From: Beroe ovata
Taxonomy: Eukaryota > Ctenophora > Nuda > Beroida > Beroidae
Direction of reading: 5' to 3'
DNA: 44,214 nucleotides
NCBI GenBank assembly: GCA_946803715.1
Contig: CAMPET010000175.1
Span: 73,317-117,530, forward strand
The position numbers and the translations under genes are program-made. Positions within the stretch are counted from its first letter, which is position 1. Each line of letters opens with the position of its first letter. The notes below the pieces were generated by a model. It was not told the origin of the DNA and searched no databases. It saw only the letters and a program-made list of their open reading frames with translations. Below, in pieces: positions 22,101 to 32,600 of this stretch.

Positions 22101-24471
22101 TTTTTTGATCAAAAAGTGCTATTTTTATATTATTTCATAACACATAGATTGGTTGATCGCTCTGCTCTGTTGCTTGTCATCAATGGAAGGCGATGTTTTT
22201 GACTCGAAACCTGACATGTGACACTAGAAAACTGTTACAATTCCTGTTACACTCCTCCCTCTCTCAGATTTACGTAAGAGAACAGAGCTACGAAAAAGCT
22301 AAGAACTGTTTACGCGAGTGTTTGAAACTGCAGTGTGACAACAAGATTGTAAACTGGATGCTCCGGAAACGACTCCGTTATGTCGAGGGGTTAATCAGGG
22401 GCGCGCATCCAGTCGAGGTAAGACTTGTAGAGAGCTTGTGCTGGTGTCGATACACCAATAACGAAACAACTTCACTACAATTAGACATCAATAACGCGAC
22501 AAATGAAGACATTCTAGATGTACAGCTAGGGTGATCGGTGTGACCAGAGGTTGAAACTGGGATCCACTTATCAGTATCCTTGTGGCGTCTATAATGGGGA
22601 AACGTCCTGATTGCAAATCGCTCCAAAGGGCTGACATGGAGACTGCTTCTGAGATCACCCGTCACCGGGACTGTCTAGATATTGGCACCATAGTACAAAC
22701 ACACTCGTGTTGTCTGTGTTAGATTAGTGTCACAACCACGTGTTCTCAGGCCTCATCACCCATATCTCCCGTGGATGTGAGCAACAAGAACTTCCTCTCT
22801 CAAGATATCAAGTATCACCTCGAGATGGGTGATTCCTTCTACCTCCGGGGCGGTAAGTTACATCATCGTAGGGCGATTCACCAATCACCATAGATTCGAA
22901 TGGAGTATCATTCGATCGACTTAGTGGAGCAAAAAAAATCTTATTCATTTCTTGAACTTAACCCCATGGCCCTCTCCATTTGAATAGTCAATAGTTGAAT
23001 TCAAGTCAGATAAGCTATCGCTCCTCTCAGATTTGCAGATGGCATTCAACTACTATTTCGAGTTGTACCTCAAGTATCACAACAAGCACATGCATCTCAA
23101 GGAGCAGGAATATATTGCTCTCCAACTGGGACATCTGAAACTTCAACAAAACCCATATCTTACCATTTCGTACGTTGCAACCGCTTAACTGACACCAATT
23201 TTCCACCTCTCGGCACCATAATTTCCCATCTTGACACCACTCTCTCACAGGAACATCACATCGGCTATCAAATTCTACGAGCAATCGAACACGTTCTTCA
23301 AGTTGAGGAAGCATTATGATAACGAGTTCTTGAAGATATGTCTCCTGACAACGAACCTGCTCGCCAGAAACAAGGGCCTGGTCAGGCGAATGGTGCTCGA
23401 GTTCCGGAACGCACAGGGACACACGAAGACGGAATTTTTCATTGCTGTGACACACAGAGACACAGCTCACAGGTGGGGTGGTGGTGTCGAGGGATATCGT
23501 CCAACTCGGCGATTGATAGATTGAATATCAAAATGACATGTTCATAGGTCGACACTGAACAGTGTACGCAGTACAAAGATGAAAGAACGTGTTTCTATGT
23601 TTTCAGCACGTGTAACTGACACAATTATCCTACAGATTTCTGTGGAGAGAGCTGACTCACGCAGAAAAAGAACACCACACTAACCGTGTCAAGACAACGG
23701 CCGTGAGTTGACACCACAACAGCATAATAATGTGATGCTGCTGTGCGCTGCAACTTAGGGGCTGTCTAAATAGAGGATGTCTGCAGTGAAGAGTGGGAGG
23801 GGCAACGGTGAGGGGAGATAGTTAAATGGGAAATTTAAGGAGGGATCAGTTTGATTTTTGCAGGAAAGGGGATGGAGAATTTTGGGAGCTTTACAGACAT
23901 CCTCTATGGACAGCTTCTTACCCACTTACCAAATACCAATTGAATTTATAAATGTGGAGAAAGGTAGTTGATAGCAGTTTAGTTGAGGAAGGGTAAGAAT
24001 TGTTCTCATGAACTTTCCATGGTTACATGTAGCAGGCAATTCCTGCTACACCACCGTACTGGAGTTATGAGGCAGGAAGCCATGTCTACAAGGTGAGTAG
24101 GTGAGGGGAAACTGGTGAGGATCATTGGTTATTGTATTGATCAATCGCCATTGATCAATAACCAATGGTCGAGTGGTTATTAACCATTGATAAGTTGCTG
24201 ATAATTGTCTCTAGTTAGTGATCATTGGTGACTGATCAAAGACCACTATATTATGATACTTATACAACATGTATTGTGTAATTTGATGTTATCTAACATA
24301 AGTACTACTGCGCAGGTAAACTATCACATGTTGGAAAAACAGCACTATGCCATGAAATTGAGTCAGTTTGAGTCGACAGAAAAGTCACGATTCCTAGTGT
24401 TCCCATCACCCACTGTATTGGATAGTGTTGACGAGTTTGATCCCTCGCCACTTCTCCGACAGGTTTTTTAA
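16165..24471 (+). CDS. CARD-NB-ARC-TPR protein (APAF1/NLR-like STAND receptor), 893 aa
   Basis: Thirteen exons are inferred: 16165-16344, 16492-16627, 16854-16987, 17071-17979, 18190-18435, 18575-18757, 21241-21390, 21723-21825, 23031-23169, 23251-23472, 23636-23702, 24036-24092 and 24316-24471. They sum to 2682 nt (894 codons) with consistent phases. Residues 1-105 form a CARD-like helical domain; LLDYLRRRKLGFQLLCKAL and DARQGFLANVL match the C-terminal CARD helices of caspase adaptors. NB-ARC features follow: a P-loop GERGVGTSS at 138-146, in which the usual Lys is Thr144; Walker B VLCIDN at 199-204; LLTTSTEPR; and a winged-helix region around RYKQDILLAVYSLPC. From about residue 540 the protein is TPR-like (YEKAKNCLRECLKLQ, MGDSFYLRGDLQMAFNYY, ITSAIKFYEQSNTFFKL). 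STAND proteins of this plan oligomerise on ligand sensing and recruit caspases or kinases through the CARD. Exons 7-9 are partly duplicated by an assembly join at 22060, so I used one copy. Confidence 0.78.
16700..16835 (+). repeat. TGACACCAC minisatellite in intron 2 of the receptor gene
   Basis: Several units of CTGACACCACTCTC (also ending CTCTCTCT or CCCTGCAA) occupy the intron up to the acceptor of exon 3. The same TGACACCAC core recurs in introns 3 (17020-17070), 5 (about 18460-18570), 9 (about 23189-23250) and 11 (23711-23720), always in the sense orientation. Confidence 0.8.
18782..18978 (+). repeat. 15-base minisatellite at the start of intron 6
   Basis: About 13 tandem units of TTATGTTACACTTCG with point variants begin about 25 bases after the exon 6 donor. 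Because the period is 15, one frame reads as a pentapeptide repeat (YVTLR). This is not regarded as coding. Confidence 0.9.
18991..21078. repeat. 544-base tandem satellite, 3.8 copies, inside receptor intron 6
   Basis: Units begin at 18991, 19535, 20079 and 20623 (starting GAGTCAAATGATATACAGCT), giving an exact 544-base period. The last unit is cut at about 21078. Copies differ by only a few substitutions. Each unit contains an 11-base inverted repeat (GAAAATGAAGT / ACTTCATTTTC, about 20-base loop) and a second pair (AATTAGGCC / GGCCTAATT). A 92-codon minus-strand ORF recurs at 20024-20302 and 20568-20846 only because the repeat recurs. No transposase or reverse-transcriptase coding is seen. 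Confidence 0.95.
21034..22059. other. Left copy of a 1026-base duplication across the N at 22060
   Basis: This block recurs at 22061-23086 with the same length and only a few substitutions (for example CGCTATGTTGAG versus CGTTATGTCGAG). It contains receptor exons 7 and 8 and the first part of exon 9, which is cut at the N. The most likely explanation is overlapping contig ends or two haplotypes left unmerged, not a biological exon duplication. Confidence 0.85.
22061..23086. other. Right copy of the 1026-base duplication
   Basis: This copy repeats 21034-22059 and then continues through the complete exon 9 (23031-23169). The duplicate exons are 22268-22417 and 22750-22852. Only one set should be used in the gene model. 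Confidence 0.85.
24123..24167. repeat. Inverted repeat in the last receptor intron
   Basis: CATTGGTTATTG...TTGATCAAT pairs with ATTGATCAATAACCAATG. The 18-base arms have a 5-base bulge and a short loop. More TGATCA-like words follow up to 24240. It may be a decayed small foldback element. Confidence 0.6.
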
Positions 24472-24561
24472 CAGAAGGGTACACACTATACACTGTTATG
24501 TACCCTCTCGTTTACAATTATCAACCTGGGTACAGTGTATATTGTATAATGTATATACATT

Positions 24562-24631
24562 ACAGAATCTCAAATTGAGATTCTGTATATGGATTTGTGT
24601 AGATGGAATATTGAGATTCTCAATATTCCAT
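24562..24631. repeat. Two adjacent hairpins downstream of the receptor stop codon
   Basis: 24562-24586 reads ACAGAATCTCAA-A-TTGAGATTCTGT, with perfect 12-base arms. 24603-24631 reads ATGGAATATTGAGA-T-TCTCAATATTCCAT, with perfect 14-base arms. They share the word TTGAGATTCT. If in the 3' UTR they would form stable stems. They could also be remnants of a small inverted-repeat element. Confidence 0.85.
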
Positions 24632-25025
24632 ATACACCTAGACTTACAGACACATACAAACATTCGTAACTTGCTGCAATATTTCAGAACGATCTACACA
24701 TGGGTATATACATCAAGATTGCCTCTACAAGGATATAGTTCACACGGTTTAGGATGAAATACAAAACTGCTGCCTGGTGTTTATCAGTATTTTTACAAGT
24801 TTTTGGTTTTGATCACACGCGCTCATTTTCGTTAATTACAAAGGCAATAAGGCATATTTTTATCAGCAGACATGTTATTTTTATCGATGTATTTTTATCA
24901 ATACATTTTGATTGTATACACATATATACGTGTACAGTGTACACTGTACATACGTAAATGTATGGTTTGAATTTAATATCCATGATACAGTGTATACACA
25001 TAACTTTGACCAAGCATTCTGTAGG

Positions 25026-25045
25026 TTTATTGTACATTGAATAAA
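25026..25045. promoter_or_regulatory. Overlapping poly(A) signals for two convergent genes
   Basis: TTTATT at 25026-25031 is AATAAA on the minus strand (for MTR). AATAAA at 25040-25045 serves the plus strand (for the receptor gene). Transcripts ending here would overlap by a few tens of bases. Signal use is inferred. Confidence 0.45.
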
Positions 25046-25674
25046 ATTTGACATCACTGTATTTTCTATTGCATATCAGCTTGTATATTTAGATGGAAAC
25101 CAATGAATCATTTACATATAAAGAACACTGCGTCTAATTTCTCTTGATGTTTAGAATGATATAGATGTTTAGAATGTCTAGAGGAAAGAAGTTTGCTACC
25201 TGAAAAGTCTCATGTGGTGTTCAAAGTTCACCCTATATCTACATGATGCGTGCTATAAGTGTATATTCCACTTGAAGTTTGATCCAAAACCGCTGCAATT
25301 GGCAATAACACGTTCGGTCTCAATTTACCATGTCGTAAACGTCGCGCGCATGACTAAAGATGTGGAATGTTACGCGCGAATAATCGATTAGCGCCGCATA
25401 CGCGCGTACAAGTCGTGAGTTTCGCAATTGTGAATCACGGAAAGTTAGACATCTCCTTTTTCAGTCACTGAAACGGACTTTTTAAAATTAAAATGAAGAT
25501 CAAACCTTAACAACACTCACAATATAATGAACCACATCTCACATAATCGAGAAACAATGAACACCCTTTTCGAAAAACGGAAACAGCGGGTCACATCATG
25601 GAAAATAAAGTAAAAACCTTGCTGATATTTACAGATAAAAGAGCAGCTATTACGTATCGTGTCGAATGAATAAC

Positions 25675-26624
25675 CTATCCTGAGCTGGGTTCATACCCAA
25701 GTACAGTGTCGAGCGCTTGTTCCACATTACCCACACTCAGTCCCTTCCTTGCTGCATAATCTGCGACCTGGTCCTTCGCCACCTGACCCAAGTTAAAGTA
25801 GTAGGAGTCAGGATGTGCAATGTACAGTCCACACACACTGGGAGGTGGTTCCATAGCGTAGTTGTCGGTTAGGGTAGCTCCGATAGTCCCCGATACGTCG
25901 AGCAGACTCCAGAGTGGGTCTTTCAGAGAGTGGTCGGGGAGAGAGGGGTAGCCAGGGGCTGGACGAGTGCCCTGAACGAGTGGGAGAGAGGGGGTAAGTT
26001 GAGGATTGGGAAATGAGGATTGAGTAAGTGAGGAGGCATTGAGCACACATGGTTCAATTAAGCCCCCACAATTTGATCCATACTTAAAAACAGCAGTGAC
26101 ATGGTTAATAAGATGGTGAGACATGTATGGCCCATCAGTAGCGTCACAGTGTCATACAATAGTGGCATTAAACTGTAATGATGGTGCCCATCAAAACCTA
26201 GTACTTACCTGATATTTGACAGCATGGAGTTCGTCTGCAGCCAATTCTTCACAGTTATCGTATCCCCATATCTCCTTCCTTACTTTCAGATGAAGATGTT
26301 CTGCCAATGCTTCAACCTGAGATAATGAACATGATACTGCTACTGCTAGGCTGTGTTTACACGTAGTGTCTTACCGAAACGTGGTAGAAATGGTGCAGTG
26401 CACAGCACACACAAACTAACCAATCTATCGGCGAGTGATTTAACCATGAGACTATTGTAGTCGTCACCAGTCTCCTCATACTTGGATGCCATGGTAACAG
26501 ATCCGAACACCGAGCAACAGAACATCCCCATGTGATCGTGCGACCCGGCTGGACCGATGAAATCGGACGTGTTCACGTACACGTCTTCTTTACCGGTCTT
26601 TACCTGAAGCACAACGCGTTACAG

Positions 26625-26659
<35 letters not shown>

Positions 26660-29600
26660 ACAACACACAACGCNNNNNNNNNNNNNNNNNNNNNNNNNNN
26701 NNNNNNNNNNNNNNNNNNNNNNNNNNNNNNNNNNNNNNNNNNNNNNNNNNNNNNCATAAACACACACACACACACAGACACACACACACACACGCACACG
26801 CACAGTACACACACATACACACACACGGACACACACCTGTTGTCTGAGCATGTAGCACGTGACATCACTCTCTCCGGGTCTTGTGATCACCACGTCATCC
26901 CCTGTGGAGTAGGCAGAGAACAGACCAATCACAGCACGTCCTTCCAGTGACGTCACCAGCTCCCGCAGCATTTCCTGTGCTTCGTCAAAGAGCTTCGTCG
27001 CTTCACCACCTATATGGGGGGGAATATCGTCATATCATAGTGTCACACAAGTTGAGGAGTAGACTGTAGAGAAAGTATCGCACTATAGTGAAAGTATCGC
27101 ACTATAGTGAAAGTATCGCACTATAGTGTCGTCGGGATTCGAGTCTACGACCGTATCAGCATGCCTATAACAATCCACCCGAAGTGCGCATTATTCTCGA
27201 TTCCAGTGATTCTTACCGACTGTTGCATCATTGAATATCTTGGGGTAAGATCGGTTTGGGTACCGCCCTCTGAGTTGCCATACGTCGAAAAACGGTTTCC
27301 AATCGATAAGTGGAACCACGTCTCTCAAGTCGTACTTCTCGAAAACTTGTACTCCTGAAAAGTGCGCAGTTTGATGTCGGAATGTTATCCGGAATGAATG
27401 TCTCACCATTTCTGTTAATTCAATAGTTTCTGATAGAGATTGAGGAATGTCACGAACCGAGCTGTTTTGGTGGTGGTGGAGTGGGTGACGTACACACAAA
27501 CTTCTTCTTCCTACATTCATCCAGAGCAGTTATCTCTTTCCTCTGTACAAAAAAACAGGGTAAGCTTGCAATCTTCCGAATAAACCAGTAACAAGTTCAT
27601 GATATCCTTAGCAAGGATTGGTCAGCAGATCCTTGCCTGGAAATGCTGGGCCCCGTGACGCGAGCGGTAGCGGCGCGCGCGAACCCCGACCTATCGTAAA
27701 CTAAAACAGGCAAGCATTGTGATTCGTACAATTGCCCGAATTTTCCCTCAGCAGACTCTTAACCTGTATCGTTTTGATGTGATCGCTCTGTACCCTCTCA
27801 TATTGCTGCCGCACATCACTCAAATACTTGGCATCGTGGTTAACGAGGGAGGTGGCCACATTGACGGCTCGAGATGCATCCGGCACATAGATACACAGAT
27901 CGGGATATGCCGGCCAGATCTTAACCGCCGTGTGCTTCCTGGGAACACGAGAGGGTGTGTTGAGAGGTGGAATGGTTGTCGAGTCCGATTAGAAAAGTTG
28001 TTTGAGGAAAGTTATGTTGTTTGCAAATAATGGCGGCAAAAGGGATGCAATGTACTGAACCGCAGTTCCCCATAATCTATTTCATGAAATGGACGTGATG
28101 GATATCGCGTACAGGGGAAACCGGTCCTAATTATAGGGATTCTCAATAACCTGCTAGTTGTGGCGCCACCGATGAGCAGTGGTATCCGCATCCCTCTGTT
28201 GTTCATCTCCGTTGCTATGTTCACCATCTCCCGCAGAGACGGCGTTATCAGTCCTGGGATATGATTTAGAGGAGGGTCGTCATTTAGAGTAGGATCTTGT
28301 TTTAGAGTAGGATCGTGATTTAGAGGGGGGTCGTGATTTGCAGAGGTGTCGTGATTTACAGTGGGGTCGTGATTTAGAGGAGTATCGTGATTTAGAGGAG
28401 GGTCGTGATTTAGAGGAGGTCTAACATGCTTCCGAGCCGCGCGCATTGAGGATTATACCTGAGACTCCGATGATATCGGCATTTTCCTTCTCGGCTGTTG
28501 ATAAGATCTTCTCCAGCGGGCACATTACCCCCAAATCGATGACCCTGTGATGGAAAACGGAACACTTAGCATATCAAATCTAAGTTGTAGTGATAGAAAG
28601 TGACTCAAGTGATCAGTATTGGTGAGACACGTACTTGTAATTGTTACAGCCCAGTACGACTCCCACAATGTTCTTCCCAATATCGTGCACGTCTCCCTTC
28701 ACAGTTGCCAGGACTATCGTTCCTGTGATGAGTAACGGGCACTGTTAGAATGACCAACTGTTACCGATCGGGCGCTGAATCAAGCCATGCTTCGTGGCTC
28801 GTATCAGGCATCATCATCGGCCTTGGAGTAAAGCCAGGGAAACATTGAATGAAATCTGAACTTGTTGTTCGTTGGTTATCTACTAACCAGAGACTTCACT
28901 CACCCTTATCACTCGCACCCTCAGCTTTGCTCGCCTCAATCAGTGGAGTTAGATATCCCACTGCTTTCTTCATCACTCTCGCACTCTTTATCACCTGATG
29001 ATAAACACAAATATTGTGATCACTGATCAGTCTACTATAATAGTGGGGGACTATGATTCCATTGACACGACTTGAGTGGAAATTTTTAGGGAGGGTGACT
29101 CACTCTCAGGGCATTTGGTTCTATTCCAAACTATAAGAGCGTTGTAAGATCAACTACAGGACATTCTGACCAAATTGCATTTCAAACCTGAGGTAAGAAC
29201 ATCTTCCCCGACCCAAACAGATCCCCCACAATCCCCATGGCCGCCAAGAGAGGGCCCTCTATGATCTGAATTGGTTCCATATTCGTCAACTCGTGAAATT
29301 CCTTCACATCGGCAACAATGTACTTGTCTATTCCGTTAACAATCGCATCCGATAGTCGGGTCTCGAGTGGTTTGGCAAACCAGTCGTTGTCTGACGTGTT
29401 GCTCTTCTTGTTGTTCTGGCCCTTTACTTTCTGTGGGTGCGTGAGTGTGAAAGACGGTGTAAACTTGGAAATTATCTATGGTAACATGCGTTATCACGTC
29501 ACGCGTGTTGTCATGGGAACACTCACGTCACGCGTGTCACCATGGAAACACGGGCTATGTCACTTACCTCTGCGTAGAGGAGGACTTTCTCCGTTGTTTC

Positions 29601-32600
29601 CTCCCCGTTCTTATTCCAAATCAGATCATCACACAACTCTCGCAGCAGAGGTTCAATGTCCTTGAGCAGAGGCAGGTTTCCAGCGTGAACTATTCCCATA
29701 TCTTGTCCAACCTGTGTGAAATGGGACAGAAGTTTAGAGCATGTTGTGATCCTGTGATTTGAGGATGCTAGAACATACGTGCTTTATGATATAATAATCC
29801 CTATACACGGGATTCCAACTCCTGCTTACCTGCTATCCGCTTATATCAGTAAGCCTCGTGTGAGGTTAATATTCCTCTGTCTCTCACCTGGGTTGCATAG
29901 TACAGAAACACCGAGTGGAGAGCTTGTCTGATGATGTTATTGCCACGGAAAGCGAAGGACAAGTTGGACAACCCGCCAGATACTAGGGCGCCAGGGAGGT
30001 TTTTCTGAAAAAAAGTTTATGGTATTGAGAATAACCAGAAAATAGGTAAATATTGAGTCGATCATCAATAAATGAAGCGCTAGGATCCTGAATCATATGG
30101 TTGAAGTTCATTCTCACCTTAATCCACTCCACAGTTCTGATGAAATCCTTGCCATAGTTGGCATGTTCCACTAAGCCAGTACCAATTGTCAGTACATTGG
30201 GATCGAATATGATATCTGTTGGATTTATCCCCGCCTCATTCACCAACAAATCATACGATCTCTGACAAATCTCAATCTTCCGGTCGTAATTGTCTGCCTG
30301 CGTCACAAATGTGATTATAGTCCTCCATAATCACTATCTGAATGGAGGCTTTCGAACGTCAAGTCCCGTTTTTACCTGGCCTTCCTCATCAAACGCCATG
30401 ACCACAACAGCAGCACCGTATCTCTTAATGAGCTTGGCTTTAGCCATGAAATCCTCAGTACCCTCCTTCAAACTGATACTGTTAACAATGCACTTGCCTT
30501 GGCAGCACTTTAGACCAGCTTCTATCACCTGTAGTGTTGGGAGAACTTGGATTATTGGTAGTTTGTCGTAGTCAAGAATCAGTAGAGTCCAGATGGCGAC
30601 TGCTTTAAGTGAAAACTCCGTCGATTTTAGTGAATGAAGGGAGTTGCATTCCGGCGTTGGGATCAAATGGTCCATGATTCGATACAGCAAAGATTAGATA
30701 ATGGATACAAAAAGGATTCATTTTGAAAACTCCTAATACCTGGAAATCGGATGAATCGATGCAGAGCGGTACTTTGGACACATCAGGTTCACATGTGATA
30801 AGGTTGACAAAGTGTGTCATAGCTTTGACACCGTCAATCATTCCATCGTCAAAGTTTAGATCGAGAACTTGGGCTCCCTCTGATATCTGTTTCTTTGCAA
30901 TTTCAACTGCCGCCTGCAAAAGAGTGGGACCATTGCATAGTAAACTGGTATAAGTCTGTGAGAGACACAGACACACACCGGCACACAGACATACATACAC
31001 ACACACAAACACACACACACACACACAAACACAAACACACATAGACACAGTCACGCACAGCCACAGACGGACACACACAGACACACACTCACCGTGAAGT
31101 TATCATTCATGATATGCTTCTTGAACACACTAGACCCAGCCACGTTGCACCGTTCACCAATGTTGATGAAGTTAGTGTTATCGAAAGCGAGCATTGGCTC
31201 CAATCCTGTGAAAGGACGGAACATGAACTTCTGTTACATGTAGAGGAAATGCGATAGAACTGGCGTGATTGCTACTCATCGATAGCAGAGCCATGCGTGG
31301 GTGCATCTCCAGCCATTTCATTGGAGGAAAGGGACCATTACAACTGTTCATTGGTGGAATATTTTCGCAAATAATCCAAAGCGCGCGATGCGCGCGTCAT
31401 CATCATGATTTGTGTCTTGCGCGCTACGTAGGTAGAGACAATCACGGGAAAATTGCCAAAATGTGACATAGCGAAAGATTGGATGCCTGATTATACTTGA
31501 TGGCTGAAAGATGCCCATTGAACCTGATGATCAATACCTGAGAGTGTGAGTTTGAAAGTGTTTAATTTGGAATGGAGTTGTCGTGGTTTGTAACACTTAG
31601 TGGCATCGACGATGGCAGCAATGTGTTCTGGTGTAGTTCCACAGCACCCACCCAACACGTTAACCAGACCTGACTCTGACCACTCCTGAAAGGGGAAATG
31701 CGCGATTAGTAATACACATGAGACCGAGGGAGGCTGAATGCTGATGAAATTCTTCATTTACCTTGAGAATGTCCGCCATTTGTTCAGGTGTGTCGTCATA
31801 GCCACCAAATGCATTGGGAAGTCCAGCATTGGGGTAACAGCTCACAAATGTGTCACTAAAATCACCTGAGAGTGGTGTCAGCGTGTGACAACTGACATGG
31901 TGTTAGCGTGAGAAGTGGTTTCAGAGTGGGGAGTGGTGTCAGAATTGGGAGTGGTGTCAGGGTGAGGAGTGGTGTCAGAGTGGGAAGTCGTGTCAGGGTG
32001 TAGAGTGGTGTCAGTTTGAGACATAAGGTCAGAGTGAGCAGTGGTGTCAGAGTGAGAAGTGGTGTCAGGGTGAGGAGTGGTGTCAGAGTGAGGAATGGTA
32101 TCAGGGTCAGGAGTGGTGTCAGAGTGAGGATTAGTGTCAATAGATACTTCATAGTGGTGTCAACTATAGAGAGTGGTGGCACAAACCCAGCTCTCTTATA
32201 AACTGTCTCATCTCTTCGGCACCCAGTGCACAGTTAAGACCCATACACAGCGGTTTGAAGTGCATAAGAGATACAACCATAGCTTCAACAGTCTGTCCAG
32301 ACAGAGTACGACCACTGAGGTCAACCACTGTCCCCGACACCTGATTAATGTGGTTGTCATGAAAAATACGCCATGGTCGTCGAGAGAAACATTGTTATAT
32401 CTAGGGGTTTACACTCTACAAGATAATCTTCCAATTGTCTGAGAAACAGAATCCTGGATGAACTGACGGACCCCTGTCTCTCTACTTACAAAGATAGGCA
32501 CATCCCTATCAGCATACGGCTCAGTCTCGAGCAACTGAGTGATGGCAAAGAGTGCTGCCTTAGCGTTGAGAGTGTCGAATATAGTCTCCACCATTAGTAT

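Larger units (their letters stand above)
24472..25674. other. Convergent intergenic region between receptor and MTR genes
   Basis: The two genes point at each other here. The interval holds two near-perfect hairpins (24562-24631), a run of TGTACA/TATACA palindromic words (24900-24960), and overlapping opposite-strand poly(A) hexamers at 25026-25045. It also has a stretch with CGCGCG words at 25330-25420. No coding region is supported. Confidence 0.55.

Noticed and set aside
21241-22852. Biological tandem duplication of TPR exons
   Set aside because: The copies meet at a single N, have equal length and near identity, and the left copy is cut mid-exon. Unmerged haplotypes or contig overlap is simpler.
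27645-27690. Possible tRNA-like GC-rich segment
   Set aside because: No cloverleaf pairing or proper B box could be traced. It is an intronic GC-rich patch between MTR exons 21 and 22.
28012-28446. 144-codon minus-strand ORF with NHDPPLNHD repeats
   Set aside because: Read-through of an intronic 18-base minisatellite joined to MTR exon 20; splice sites and phase place the exon at 28253-28151.
31862-32182. 106-codon ORF with LTLTPLLTL repeats
   Set aside because: Translation of the TGACACCAC minisatellite in MTR intron 7; no independent support.
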